From Planctomycetaceae bacterium (GTDB lineage Bacteria; Planctomycetota; Planctomycetia; Planctomycetales; Planctomycetaceae), in contig JAKFVC010000213.1 in NCBI GenBank assembly GCA_021732415.1, forward strand, positions 1 to 33,409: a stretch of 33,409 nt of DNA, read 5' to 3'. Below are positions 25,026 through 33,409 of this stretch, one piece after another. Under the pieces are notes generated by a model. That model ran no database searches and had not been told where the DNA came from. It was given only the letters and a program-made list of their open reading frames with translations. Positions within the stretch are counted from its first letter, which is position 1, and every line of letters begins with the position of its first letter. The translations under genes were made by a program, and so were the position numbers.

Positions 25026-25131
25026 GGGAGGGTGAGGGCCCCAGAGGGTACCCCGCCGAACCGCATAGTCTTGCGACAACCAAATGACGCATGCGGTTCG
25101 GCAGGGTACCCTCTGGGGCCCTCACCCTCCC
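25026..25131. repeat. Palindromic element D with a matched insertion in both arms
   Basis: Arms 25026-25066 and 25091-25131 pair over 41 bp with one mismatch. Relative to elements B and C each arm holds an extra segment of about 13 bases (CCCCAGAGGGTAC on one arm, its complement on the other). The flanks AATTCGAGTCG and GTGACGTCGAAAT match the family. It lies between the terminator and the next gene. Confidence 0.92.
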
Positions 25132-25268
25132 GTGACGTCGAAATCTCATTCACGACGTCGGCCGGTGCAGCCAACTCGTCACCCAGTTGACAACCGCGCT
25201 TTCGACTGCGACAGTCGGTAACGTGCTCAAGGAACGCAGGCCATACTAAAAACTCTCTGTTGCGGGAC

Positions 25269-25688
25269 ATGATGGATCAGGGCGAAATCTTTAACCAGTC
25301 GCGAATGGAACGCTGCGCGGCCATTCACCGGGCGATCCTGGAGAACTGGCAAAAATCAGACTCGGCGCCCTATACCGTGCGAGCGACTGATGCGTTGGCA
25401 GATCTCCCGCTGTCAGAACTTCGCCTGCGTTACTTCGCCGTGGGCGCCGGCGAGGATCTCAGCGAGATTCCGTTCCACGATATGCTGGTCGTGTTTGTGA
25501 TGATCGAACAGACCACCGCCGCCATGCGCAAGCTCGATAAGAGTACCAGCGCCGGAACAATCCAGTTCAAGATCTGGACAGTCTTTCCGGATGCGGAGGC
25601 ATTGCGTCTGCTGTCCAAGATTCGGATTCAGACTCCGTTCGATGAGGAGCCGTTCCTCCGGATGCCTCAGACTGATGAAAGTCCGTGA
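25269..25688 (+). CDS. Hypothetical protein, about 139 residues
   Basis: I do not recognise this protein. It has a helical N-terminal part (MERCAAIHRAILENWQKS), a middle with LADLPLSELRLRYFAVGAGEDLSEIPFHDMLVVFVMIEQ, and a C-terminal strand-rich part with IQFKIWTVFPDAEALRLLSKIRI. Codon use and amino acid composition look coding. No signal peptide or membrane helix is seen, so it is probably cytoplasmic. The open frame begins at a TTG at 25260; ATG at 25269 or 25272 is more likely, although no strong ribosome binding site supports either. It is flanked by palindromic elements on both sides. Confidence 0.65.
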   Translation: MMDQGEIFNQSRMERCAAIHRAILENWQKSDSAPYTVRATDALADLPLSELRLRYFAVGAGEDLSEIPFHDMLVVFVMIEQTTAAMRKLDKSTSAGTIQFKIWTVFPDAEALRLLSKIRIQTPFDEEPFLRMPQTDESP

Positions 25689-25838
25689 TCGCAGGATGAT
25701 TACCGTGGGATGGGTCTCCAGGCCCGTCGGGGTGCCGTAACATTCGACGTCATCAAGTGTGGACCCTGGCGAGCTTCGCGCAGCGCCGACTCACATCAAT
25801 CAATACGGCCTGCTGGTGGATCAAACCCACAAATTCGT

Positions 25839-25912
25839 GTGCCACTGGCTGTGCCAGTGCGTTGCCGGACCAAGCATCAATAGACTACCGGCACTGGCAC
25901 AGCCAGTGGCAC
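25839..25912. repeat. Perfect 22-bp palindrome, GGCTGTGCC version
   Basis: Arms 25839-25860 and 25891-25912 are perfect reverse complements. It is the homologue of 18042-18115 and differs by a matched C-G to G-C change. The loop shares TGCCGGAC and AGACTACCGGCA with that copy. Confidence 0.92.
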
Positions 25913-25940
25913 CCACCCCAAGGACTAGCCCGGATTATTC

Positions 25941-26023
25941 ATCAGCCGCAGGGCGCTAGCCCCCGGTTCGGGTGTTGGGCCTGATTTTCCCAGAGAACCG
26001 GACGCTAGCGCGTGCCGGCTGAT
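25941..26023. repeat. Imperfect 29-bp palindrome with CGCTAGC core
   Basis: Arms 25941-25969 (ATCAGCCG, GCGCTAGC, CCGGTTC) and 25995-26023 (GAACCGG, GCTAGCGC, CGGCTGAT) pair with about five mismatches. The half copy at 11219-11249 belongs here. Confidence 0.8.
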
Positions 26024-26278
26024 TTGGTGTTCCGTGTTTTTCGCTGTTTGCTCTTAACCATTGGCGATAGAACACATTTATAGATTGATGCAACTCGTGC
26101 GCTGCGCGAAGCTCGCGAGGGATGATCGTGTATCAAGTCGAATGTTACGGCACTCAAGACGGGCCAGGAGACCCGTCCTACGAATTGCCCTTGCGACTTA
26201 TGGCGTCTTCTTCACATGGATTAGTCGCCTGCGTGACGCTCATTTTCTTTGAGCAAACTCCTGCCGTTGTCTGCAGTA

Positions 26279-28861
26279 TCAGGGCTTCTTGCGAACATTA
26301 ATCGTTTGGTGGATGGTCGTGAAGGGAATTTCCCCCGCCGCCGCCAATGTCACATCCAAAGTCCGGGTTAAAGTGCTCAACCCTTTGCCTTTGGTTGAGA
26401 ACGTGATTCCGCGCAGGAAGGTCTGAATCGCACTGGGAGTGACATTGGCCCCCAACTGGATCTGCAAGGTCAAATGACCGTTGACAAATTGCAGACCGGT
26501 ACTTGTTCCGAGGCCACTGGTCGCAGGCGTGACCAGCAGATCCAATGCCTTCTTCTTCGTACCGACAGCATTGAGATTGATCGTCAACGTGCCCCCCGCG
26601 AGGCTGGTGTCTCCGGACACGATGACCTGCGGCAGCACCTTGACTGGCGGTTGCTTCTTGATCCAGGTCACCCCCGGGCCCCCGACAACCAGGAGTGCAT
26701 CGGATGAGACATTCAGCGTCGCGGCCCCTTGAGTAAAGACGTCGAACAGAACCGAGTCGATCGTCACGGCCCCGGCGACAGTCCACCCCGGACCGATATT
26801 TACCGAATCGCTATTATCGCGCCGTACGGTTAAGGTGTTGGGGGCATGCGCGGGATTGGAATTGGCCGTGAGATTCAGCACCTCGCGGACGTTGAGTGTC
26901 AGCGAGTTGCTACCGCTACCGCGCAGGTCGATGACTTCGATGTTCGTCAGTCTATTGTCCGGCAGCGTGGTCAGATTCAGCGTCAGTCCGCTGCCGTCAA
27001 TGCGCAGCGTGTCCGAGCCATTTCCGCCATCGAGTCGCTGGAACGTCAAATCCGAGATCGCCAGGACATCGTCCCCGTTACCGCCATAGACAACATCCGC
27101 GCCACCATTGCCAAGCAACGTGTCGTTGCCAGCGGCTCCATTGATCACATCCACCGCGGCGCTCCCGGTTAATGTCTCCGCCACGGAAGTCCCCGGGTGA
27201 GTTATCGCGTTCGTGAAGTCACCGCCGTAGATCAGGTAGGTCTCTCCGGAATCCGCCCTCGCATTATCTGCTCCATCGCCGTTCCGTGCCCCGATCAGCA
27301 GATCGTCGAAGCCGTCGCCGTTTATGTCCCCCGCGCTCGACACTGACTGACCGCAGTTATCGTTTGCGTCCAGCCCGAAGATCGTGATTCCCGCAACGCC
27401 CAGATTGGCCAGGTCGATTGTCGGCGGCAGTGACGCCCCACCAAAAATCAAATAGGCCTCACCGGCATAAGACTGCGCATTCCCCGAGCCGTCGGCCAAG
27501 AGCGCACCGATCAACAAGTCGTCGAAGCCATCTCCATTCACGTCCCCGGCTCCGGACACGGAACGACCACCGTAATCCAGCGAATCCACGCCAAAAATGG
27601 TAATTCCCGCCGCACCCAGGCTGGCCAGGTCAATCGTCGTCGGTAGCGCTGCGCCGCCGAAGATGACGTAACTCTCACCCGCGTTTTGGACCAGATCATC
27701 CAGCCCATCGCCCCGATTCGCCCCGATCAGCAGATCATCGAACCCATCCCCATTCACATCCCCCGCATTCGAGACCGAAATGCCGCTGAAGTCGAAGGTG
27801 TCCGCTCCGAAGATCGTGATCCCGGCCGAACCGAGAGTCGCCAGGTTGATCGTGGTTGGCAGTGAGGCCTTGCCGAAAATCACATAGGTCTCGCCGGCAT
27901 TCGGTTCAGCATTACCTGCTCCGCTGGAACTGATCGCCCCGATGACCAGATCGCCGAAGCCATCGCCATTCACATCCCCCGCGCTCGAGACCGAAGCCCC
28001 GCTATTGTCACCAGCGTCTGCACCGAAGATGGTCACCCCGGCCGAACCCAGGCTACCCAGGTCGATCGTGGCTGGGAGCGACGCTTTTCCAAACACGACG
28101 TAACTTTCCCCCGCGAACGTCTTCGCATTGCCCGAACCAGCAGCGGCAAACGCTCCGATCAGCATGTCGTCGAAGCCGTCCCCGTTCACATCACCGGCGC
28201 TCGAGACCGAATAGCCGCTCTGGTCGCCAGCATCCGCTCCGAAAATTGTGATACCAGCGGACCCCAGACTGGCCAATTCGATGGTGGGCGGTAGCGACGC
28301 CTGGCCGAAAATCACATAGGTTTCGCCCGCAAACTGCTCGCCGTTGCCCGATCCACCGCCTTGATCTGCCGCGATCATGACGTCGTCGAAGCCATCCCCA
28401 TTCACGTCCCCCGCACCCGATACCGAACGACCGCTGAAGTCAGATCCGTCGATACCGAAGATCGTCACCCCGGACGGGCCGAGACTCGCCAGGTCGATCG
28501 TCCCGGATAGAGATGCCCCACCGAAGACGATGTAGGTGTTACCGGCACTGTATGTCGCCCCCCCCACTCCGTCGCCGCGATGTGCCCCAATGAGGAAGTC
28601 GTCGAAGCCATCGCCGTTGACATCCCCCGCCTCCGACACGGAATAACCGCTCGAGTCACCCGCGTTGGCACCAAATATGGTGACTCCGTCCGTACTCAGA
28701 TTGGCGAGGTCAATGGTGGTCAACAGACAACGCTGTTCCAACGGTTCGGCACTGGAATGAGTCGGAATCGGGCGCCGTCGGGGACGAGGCACGCTGCGCA
28801 CGACAGCTCGCCACTGATTCAGTTGCCGCCGCCAGTCTGAAAGCCAAGATGTGAGCAACAT
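26279..28861 (-). CDS. Giant FG-GAP / RTX surface protein 1
   Basis: This 860-residue protein starts MLLTSWLSDWRRQL, an Arg/Trp-rich N-terminus without a classical signal peptide, followed by the planctomycete LEPR-XLL-type motif LEQRCLL (41-47). Residues of about 60-530 hold seven FG-GAP units of 60-65 residues, each with GDVNGDGFDD.LIGA, a calcium-binding integrin-like propeller. At about 560-600 come RTX-like nonapeptides (GAAGNDTLLGNGGAD, GGNGDDVL). A C-terminal module (about 716-860) ends ITFSTKGKGLSTLTRTL...NVRKKP. The start at 28861 is preferred over 29026 because its N-terminus aligns with the paralogue and AAGGA lies about 10 bases upstream. Likely secreted or cell-surface. Confidence 0.92.
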   Translation of the reverse strand: MLLTSWLSDWRRQLNQWRAVVRSVPRPRRRPIPTHSSAEPLEQRCLLTTIDLANLSTDGVTIFGANAGDSSGYSVSEAGDVNGDGFDDFLIGAHRGDGVGGATYSAGNTYIVFGGASLSGTIDLASLGPSGVTIFGIDGSDFSGRSVSGAGDVNGDGFDDVMIAADQGGGSGNGEQFAGETYVIFGQASLPPTIELASLGSAGITIFGADAGDQSGYSVSSAGDVNGDGFDDMLIGAFAAAGSGNAKTFAGESYVVFGKASLPATIDLGSLGSAGVTIFGADAGDNSGASVSSAGDVNGDGFGDLVIGAISSSGAGNAEPNAGETYVIFGKASLPTTINLATLGSAGITIFGADTFDFSGISVSNAGDVNGDGFDDLLIGANRGDGLDDLVQNAGESYVIFGGAALPTTIDLASLGAAGITIFGVDSLDYGGRSVSGAGDVNGDGFDDLLIGALLADGSGNAQSYAGEAYLIFGGASLPPTIDLANLGVAGITIFGLDANDNCGQSVSSAGDINGDGFDDLLIGARNGDGADNARADSGETYLIYGGDFTNAITHPGTSVAETLTGSAAVDVINGAAGNDTLLGNGGADVVYGGNGDDVLAISDLTFQRLDGGNGSDTLRIDGSGLTLNLTTLPDNRLTNIEVIDLRGSGSNSLTLNVREVLNLTANSNPAHAPNTLTVRRDNSDSVNIGPGWTVAGAVTIDSVLFDVFTQGAATLNVSSDALLVVGGPGVTWIKKQPPVKVLPQVIVSGDTSLAGGTLTINLNAVGTKKKALDLLVTPATSGLGTSTGLQFVNGHLTLQIQLGANVTPSAIQTFLRGITFSTKGKGLSTLTRTLDVTLAAAGEIPFTTIHQTINVRKKP

Positions 28862-29180
28862 TTCGCAGGATTCCTTTTCGAGATGCGCGATAACGTGGGT
28901 TGGCGCAACGAAGAAAGAGACCGAAGTCGAAGCATGTCTTTGGCCCAGCAAGCAATCTAGAATCGATACGATTGTTTCGCGTTGAGTCAACGCGCGTCTG
29001 ATGTGGCGTAAGTCATCTGCCAACAAGATCCGTAAAATGGGGGACTTTTGACAGTGCTACACTGCTGAATCGTACTGCCGACGAATGGCACTAACAACAA
29101 ACTTCCGCATGAATTCCATACATTTCAGAGGCGGAGGTTATTGCCCTGTTTCCGTGTTGCATCACGACATGAAGTCTTAA
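28862..29180. other. Space between the two giant surface protein genes
   Basis: About 319 bases with no credible gene. The promoter for the minus-strand gene should lie here; I could not assign boxes with confidence. No terminator hairpin for the upstream paralogue is evident. Confidence 0.4.
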
Positions 29181-32100
29181 CTAAGGTTTCTTGCGCACGT
29201 GGATCGTTTGATGCACGGTCGAAGATGCCGCTCCACCCGATGTCGCCAGTGTCACATCCAGGGTGCGTGTTAAGGTCTTCAATCCCTTGCCCTTCGTGGA
29301 GAAGGTGATCCCTCGCAGGAAGGATTGAATGTCACCACTGGTCACGGTTTGGCTCAAGGTGATCTGCAACGTGAGATGGCCGACAGTGTACTGCAGTCCG
29401 GTACTCGAACCGAGCCCGCTGGTCGCCGGAATGGCCAGCAGATCCAAGGATTTCTTCTTGGTGCCCACCGCATTCAGTGTGATCGTTAATGTGCCGCCTG
29501 CCAGGCTGACTTGATCGGACACCGTACTTTGCGGCAAGACCGTCACGGGGGGCTGCTTCTTGATCCACGTCACGTCGGGCCCACCCACGGCCAGCAGTGG
29601 GTCGACAACGTCAGTCACCGTCACCGCGATATTTTGAATGGTCGATCCACCATTACCGTCGCTCGCGGTGACCTGCACCAGGTAGACGTTGTTGGTATCG
29701 GCATCTGAGGGATCCTCAAAGTTGGGTGCCGCAACAAACGACAGCGCGCCGCCAGTGATCGAGAACTTGGCTTGATCGGCGCCGCCGGAGATCGAGTACG
29801 TAACCGTCTGCGCTGGCAGATCGGCGTCAGTTGCGACCATGGTTCCGACAGCGGTCGTATTCTCTGGGACGTTGAATGTCGCGGCTGATGAGAAGATCGG
29901 GCTGTTATCGTTCACCGCGGTCACGGTGACGTCAATGTTCTGAATCGCCGATCCACCGTTTCCGTCATCCGCCGTGACCTGCACGTGATAGACGTGATCC
30001 GTATCGGCATCTGTCGGGATCTCGAAGTTGGGAGCCGTGATGAAGGTTAATGCGCCGGCATTAGTGATCGAGAATTGGGCTTGATCGTCCCCGCCACTCA
30101 GTGAGTAACTGACGGTCTGCCCGACATCGACGTCAATCGCCACTGCGGTTCCAACGGACGTCACATTCTCCGCGACATTAAACGTAGAGGGCGAATTGAA
30201 TACCGGCGCTTCGTTCACATTAGTGACTGTGATTGCGAGATCCTCGATGACAGAACCTCCGTGGCCGTCGCTCGCGCGGACCTGAATTTCGTAGATGTTG
30301 TTTCCGTCTGCATCAGTCGGATGTTCAAAATCCGGAGGCGTCTTGAATGAGAGCAAGCCATCAATGTTGATTTGGAACTGACTGCCATCACCCCCAGCCA
30401 CGATTCCGTAGCTCAGCGTCTGGGCCGGGAGATCGGCATCGGTAGCCGTCAACGTCATCACCGTCGTCTGCCCTTCTGCGACACTGGCAGTGGTCCCCGA
30501 TGTGAATTGGGGATCCTGATTCGTGACTTTGAGTGTCGCGGCCCCCTGCTTGTAGATTGTGTACTGCTCGCCATTGATGGACTGGCCGCCAAAAAGACTC
30601 CACCCCGAGCCGATGTTGACGGTATCGTCCGCATTGCGTTCCACGATCAGCGTATTGGCCGTGTGGTCGGGGTTGGAATTCGCTGTCAGCCGCAGGACCT
30701 TGTGCAGATTGAGGGTCAGCGTGTTCGCGCCACTCCCACGAATATCGATGGTCTCAATCTTCGTCAGCTTGTTGTCGGGAAGCGTGGTCAAGTTCAGCGA
30801 CAGACCGCTGCCATCCAGACGCAACGTGTCCGCACCATTGCCGCCGTCCAGACGCCGGAAGAGCAAGTCCGTGATCGCCAGCACATCGTCTCCACTGCCG
30901 CCGTAGATGACATCCGCGCCGCCGTCGCCAATCAACGTGTCGTTGCCCCCCGCACCGTTCATCACATTCGCGGCAGCGCTCCCCGTCAGCGTCTCCGATG
31001 CCGACGTGCCAGGATTCGTCACGGAATTGGTAAAGCTGTTCCCGCCGAACACCACATAGCTCTCTCCGGCATTGGCAAAGGGATCGGCGTTTGGACCGCC
31101 GTAAGGCGCGCCAATGAGCAAATCATCGAAACCATCGCCGTTGACGTCTCCCGCACTCGCGACGTTGTAGCCACTGTGATCTTTGGAATCCGCACCGACG
31201 AGGGTGAGACCCAGGCTACCCAGGTTCGCCAGGTCAATGGTTGCTGGCAGCGTCGCCGAACCGAAGATGAGGTAGCTGTCACCGGAATTCGGCTTGGCGT
31301 TGCCGACGCCGTCGGCGAGAAACGCCCCAATCAGCAAGTCGTCAAACCCATCGCCGTTGAAGTCGCCCGCGCCGGAGACTCTATAGCCACTCAAGTCCAC
31401 GGGATCCACACCGAAGATAGTGACGCCGGCCGCTCCCAGATTGGCCAAATCGATCGTGGCGGGTAACGAGGCTCCCCCGAAAACGAGATAGCTCTCGCCG
31501 GCATTCTTGGTGGCATTATTGGCTCCGTCCGCACTTTCTGCACCGATCAGCAGATCATCAAATCCGTCGCCATTGACGTCACCTGCAATGGACACAGCAA
31601 CACCGCTGTAATCAACCGCGTCCGCGCCGAAGATCGTGATCCCCGCATTCCCCAAACTGGCCAGATCGATCGTCGCCGGCAATGCGTCACTACCGAAAAC
31701 CACATAACTCTCACCCGCACGGTTCTCGGCATTACCGACTCCTGAGGCTTTACAGGCGCCGATCAGCATGTCGTCGAAGCCATCTCCGTTGACGTCGCCA
31801 GCGCCCGACACCGACAGACCGCTTTCGTCGCCGCCATCCACGCCATAAATGATGATTCCGGCAGTCCCCAGGGTCGCCAGATCGATTGCTGCAGGCAGTG
31901 TTGCGCCGCCGAAGATCAGGTAGGTCTCGCCGGACCTCGGTCTGGCATTCCCAGGTCCATCGCCGCCAGTGGCCCCGATGAGCAGATCGTCGAATCCATC
32001 CCCATTCACATCCCCGGCGTTCGCCACGGCCGAGCCAAGGCCATCGATCGCATCCGCGCCAGAGATGGTGACCGCGGCTCCCCCCGAGGCTCCCAGATCG

Positions 32101-32675
32101 ATCGTCGCCAGCAGCGCTGCCGCGCCGAAGATCACATAAGTCTTACCGGAATGCGAGCGGCCCGCACCATTGGCATTTCTGGCCGTCACGGCCAGGTCAT
32201 CGAATCCGTCGCCGTTCATGTCACCGGCATCCGAGACAGCAAAACCACTTTCGTCAAAGTCCTCAGCACCAAAAATCGTGACTCCGGCCGCGCCGAGATT
32301 CGCCAGATCGATGGTGGCCGGCAGCGACGGACCGCCGAAGATCACATAGCTCTCACCGGCATCGTATCGAGCATTCCCTGGCCCATTAGCGGCATACGCG
32401 CCGATGATGAAGTCGTCAAAACCATCCCCATTGACGTCCCCGACACCCTTGCCCGAATAGCCGCTCGCGTCCTCGGCATCAATGCCAGAAATGGTCGTGC
32501 CACCCGTCCCCAAATTGCCCAGATCGATCGTCGTGAGCAGGCAGCGCCGCTCCAGCACCTCGGGGCCAGTCTGGGCCTCGATGGACCGGCGTAGCGACCG
32601 CCCGGCGTCGCGTGTGAGCCACAAAAGTCGGACCGTTTGACAACGCCAATCTTCCAGCCAGGTTCTCAGCAACAT
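29181..32675 (-). CDS. Giant FG-GAP / RTX / cadherin-like surface protein 2
   Basis: This 1164-residue tandem paralogue starts MLLRTWLEDWRCQTVRLLWL, with LERRCLL at 41-47, the same position as in protein 1. Seven FG-GAP units follow (D.NGDGFDDL.IGA), then RTX-like repeats (GAGGNDTLIGDGGAD, GGSGDDVL) at about 560-605. Between about 717 and 1025 are three cadherin-like repeats of roughly 100 residues (FNVAENVTSVGTAVA..., DADTDHVYHVQVTADDGNGGS...) that protein 1 lacks. The C-terminal module (about 1026-1164) matches protein 1 closely (VTWIKKQPPV, FLRGITFSTKGKGL, HVRKKP). Calcium-dependent adhesion at the cell surface is the likely role (inference). Confidence 0.93.
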   Translation of the reverse strand: MLLRTWLEDWRCQTVRLLWLTRDAGRSLRRSIEAQTGPEVLERRCLLTTIDLGNLGTGGTTISGIDAEDASGYSGKGVGDVNGDGFDDFIIGAYAANGPGNARYDAGESYVIFGGPSLPATIDLANLGAAGVTIFGAEDFDESGFAVSDAGDMNGDGFDDLAVTARNANGAGRSHSGKTYVIFGAAALLATIDLGASGGAAVTISGADAIDGLGSAVANAGDVNGDGFDDLLIGATGGDGPGNARPRSGETYLIFGGATLPAAIDLATLGTAGIIIYGVDGGDESGLSVSGAGDVNGDGFDDMLIGACKASGVGNAENRAGESYVVFGSDALPATIDLASLGNAGITIFGADAVDYSGVAVSIAGDVNGDGFDDLLIGAESADGANNATKNAGESYLVFGGASLPATIDLANLGAAGVTIFGVDPVDLSGYRVSGAGDFNGDGFDDLLIGAFLADGVGNAKPNSGDSYLIFGSATLPATIDLANLGSLGLTLVGADSKDHSGYNVASAGDVNGDGFDDLLIGAPYGGPNADPFANAGESYVVFGGNSFTNSVTNPGTSASETLTGSAAANVMNGAGGNDTLIGDGGADVIYGGSGDDVLAITDLLFRRLDGGNGADTLRLDGSGLSLNLTTLPDNKLTKIETIDIRGSGANTLTLNLHKVLRLTANSNPDHTANTLIVERNADDTVNIGSGWSLFGGQSINGEQYTIYKQGAATLKVTNQDPQFTSGTTASVAEGQTTVMTLTATDADLPAQTLSYGIVAGGDGSQFQINIDGLLSFKTPPDFEHPTDADGNNIYEIQVRASDGHGGSVIEDLAITVTNVNEAPVFNSPSTFNVAENVTSVGTAVAIDVDVGQTVSYSLSGGDDQAQFSITNAGALTFITAPNFEIPTDADTDHVYHVQVTADDGNGGSAIQNIDVTVTAVNDNSPIFSSAATFNVPENTTAVGTMVATDADLPAQTVTYSISGGADQAKFSITGGALSFVAAPNFEDPSDADTNNVYLVQVTASDGNGGSTIQNIAVTVTDVVDPLLAVGGPDVTWIKKQPPVTVLPQSTVSDQVSLAGGTLTITLNAVGTKKKSLDLLAIPATSGLGSSTGLQYTVGHLTLQITLSQTVTSGDIQSFLRGITFSTKGKGLKTLTRTLDVTLATSGGAASSTVHQTIHVRKKP

Positions 32676-33300
32676 CTTGCAGAATTCCCTTAAGGAGCGT
32701 CGAAACCCGTGGGTCGGCGATTCTCACTGTGGATCAACATGGAATGGGTTCCCTGGCCCACTCCCGCAACCATTCCGAAAAATGGACGGCCCGCAGCGCT
32801 TCGCAATAACGCAAGCTTGGCGAAACCGACATCCGTCTGCCCAGAGCCGCCTTGTCACTCCACCGAAGTCTCACACAATTTGCCCCGGCGTATTGAAGCG
32901 CCGCATGTGCGAAAGAATGAGAGTGTCGCGACGTCAAAAAATTCTGATCCCAGCTCACGGTAGACAACTGAGTGAACTGCCGGCGATCTTGCTCAGGATC
33001 ATCAGCACACCCACCAAATGCCACGCCAAATCCCTCGAAATCACCTCTTTACCGCGGGGTGGAAATCGCAGTCCGGTTATACCGAATATGCAGGCTCAGC
33101 CGGTTCGTCTTCCAAAATCGTCACGAGAACCGAGTGCCGGATGAATCGGCCCAGATGACCCACCCCGGTTCCGCAAGCCTGGTAGCACTATAGAAGTGTA
33201 TATTCAGAAGTTTCTCCCCACAACCAAGCCACCCCAACTTAACACGACATGACGTCTTTACGAGACCTTCTGTCGTCAAGTCGGGTGTAGCCGTTATTTG
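32676..33300. other. Region upstream of the giant surface protein, no gene seen
   Basis: An open frame at 32677-33144 on the plus strand has no ribosome binding site or motif and reads like chance coding. The region should contain the promoter of the surface protein gene on the minus strand. No other structure was recognised. Confidence 0.45.
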
Positions 33301-33364
33301 GTGGGGGCGTTTGGAAACCGCCCCCGTTGGGCTTGCCCCAACGGAGCGCTGACTGGTCAGCTAC
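33301..33364. repeat. Half copy of the CCGTTGGGCTTG palindrome family
   Basis: GGGGGCGTTTGGAAACCGCCCCC, CCGTTGGG-cttgc-CCCAACGG and AGCGCTGACTGGTCAGCTAC match the left outer arm at 20103-20165. The partner arm is not in the window and may lie to the right of its edge. Confidence 0.82.
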
Positions 33365-33409
33365 CCAGCAGTAAATTCTGCAGAATTCTCAACCTTTATG
33401 TCTCCGATG

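Larger units (their letters stand above)
25704..26181. repeat. Composite nested palindrome filling an intergenic gap
   Basis: The outer arms (about 25704-25798 and 26084-26181) share GGGTCTCC.GGCCCGTC, GTGCCGTAACATTCGAC, GCGAGCTTCGCGCAGCGC and CATCAAT in inverted order. Between them lie two further complete palindromes of other families (25839-25912 and 25941-26023). The whole space between the hypothetical gene and the FG-GAP gene is made of such elements; no reading frame in it looks coding. Confidence 0.88.

Noticed and set aside
30372-31466. Plus-strand open frame opposite the FG-GAP repeats
   Set aside because: Its internal repetition mirrors the repeats of the real gene on the other strand and no start signal is present.
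26279-32675. Regular DNA repeats of about 190 bases that could suggest a CRISPR or satellite array
   Set aside because: They are codons of FG-GAP protein repeats in one continuous reading frame, with unit length far above CRISPR repeats.
32677-33144. Plus-strand frame of 155 codons divergent from the giant surface protein
   Set aside because: No motif and no start signal; composition rich in Arg, Pro and Ser as in chance frames.
29163-33261. Similar 18-mers (ACGACATGAAGTCTTAAC and ACGACATGACGTCTTTAC) on both sides of the larger surface protein gene
   Set aside because: 16 of 18 bases match, but there is no target duplication or inverted end and no third copy, so chance cannot be excluded.

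Overview
The window looks like a chromosomal segment from a planctomycete (Planctomycetota, probably order Planctomycetales). The basis is three DUF1559 prepilin-like proteins, each starting with the [13 protein letters not shown] signal block, two giant secreted proteins with an N-terminal LE.RCLL motif, a planctomycete-style membrane Ser/Thr kinase, and very frequent intergenic palindromes. No rRNA, tRNA, CRISPR array, transposase or phage gene was seen.

Layout. 1-4000 (minus strand): a membrane Ser/Thr kinase overlapping apt by 4 bases, then a secreted HEAT-repeat protein. 4000-8000: a secreted PQQ-type beta-propeller protein with a decayed KPAEE tail and a secreted serine hydrolase. 7700-14300: housekeeping and small genes, namely an unknown possible winged-helix protein, a DUF309 protein, tsaD, a STAS protein, a small acidic protein, manA and a GAF-like protein. 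14500-17900: a Tat-exported beta-helix protein, a DUF1559 protein and a small lipoprotein. 18100-19700 (minus): trpF and two TatA-type proteins, one only 57 residues long. 20600-24900: two tandem DUF1559 paralogues with matching promoters, long leaders and terminators, then a Gly/Tyr-rich secreted peptide. 25200-25700: an unknown protein. 26200-32700 (minus): two tandem giant FG-GAP/RTX surface proteins that differ mainly by a block of three cadherin-like repeats.

Most genes are single transcription units and much of the content concerns the cell surface or export: Tat translocase parts and a Tat substrate, prepilin-like proteins, a lipoprotein, secreted repeat proteins and a membrane-bound kinase. 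The other genes are ordinary metabolism or tRNA modification (apt, trpF, manA, tsaD).

The most unusual layer is non-coding. At least eight families of long perfect or near-perfect palindromes fill the intergenic spaces. Several are nested inside each other, and copies of one family differ by matched changes on both arms, so pairing has been maintained. The two tandem DUF1559 genes also share a promoter layout and a roughly 260-base leader. All three DUF1559 genes carry a GCCA...TGGC hairpin 51-53 bases before the start codon, followed by an ARGTTGA box. These two layers are the best candidates for something not yet described. All family names come from reading motifs; no database search was possible.
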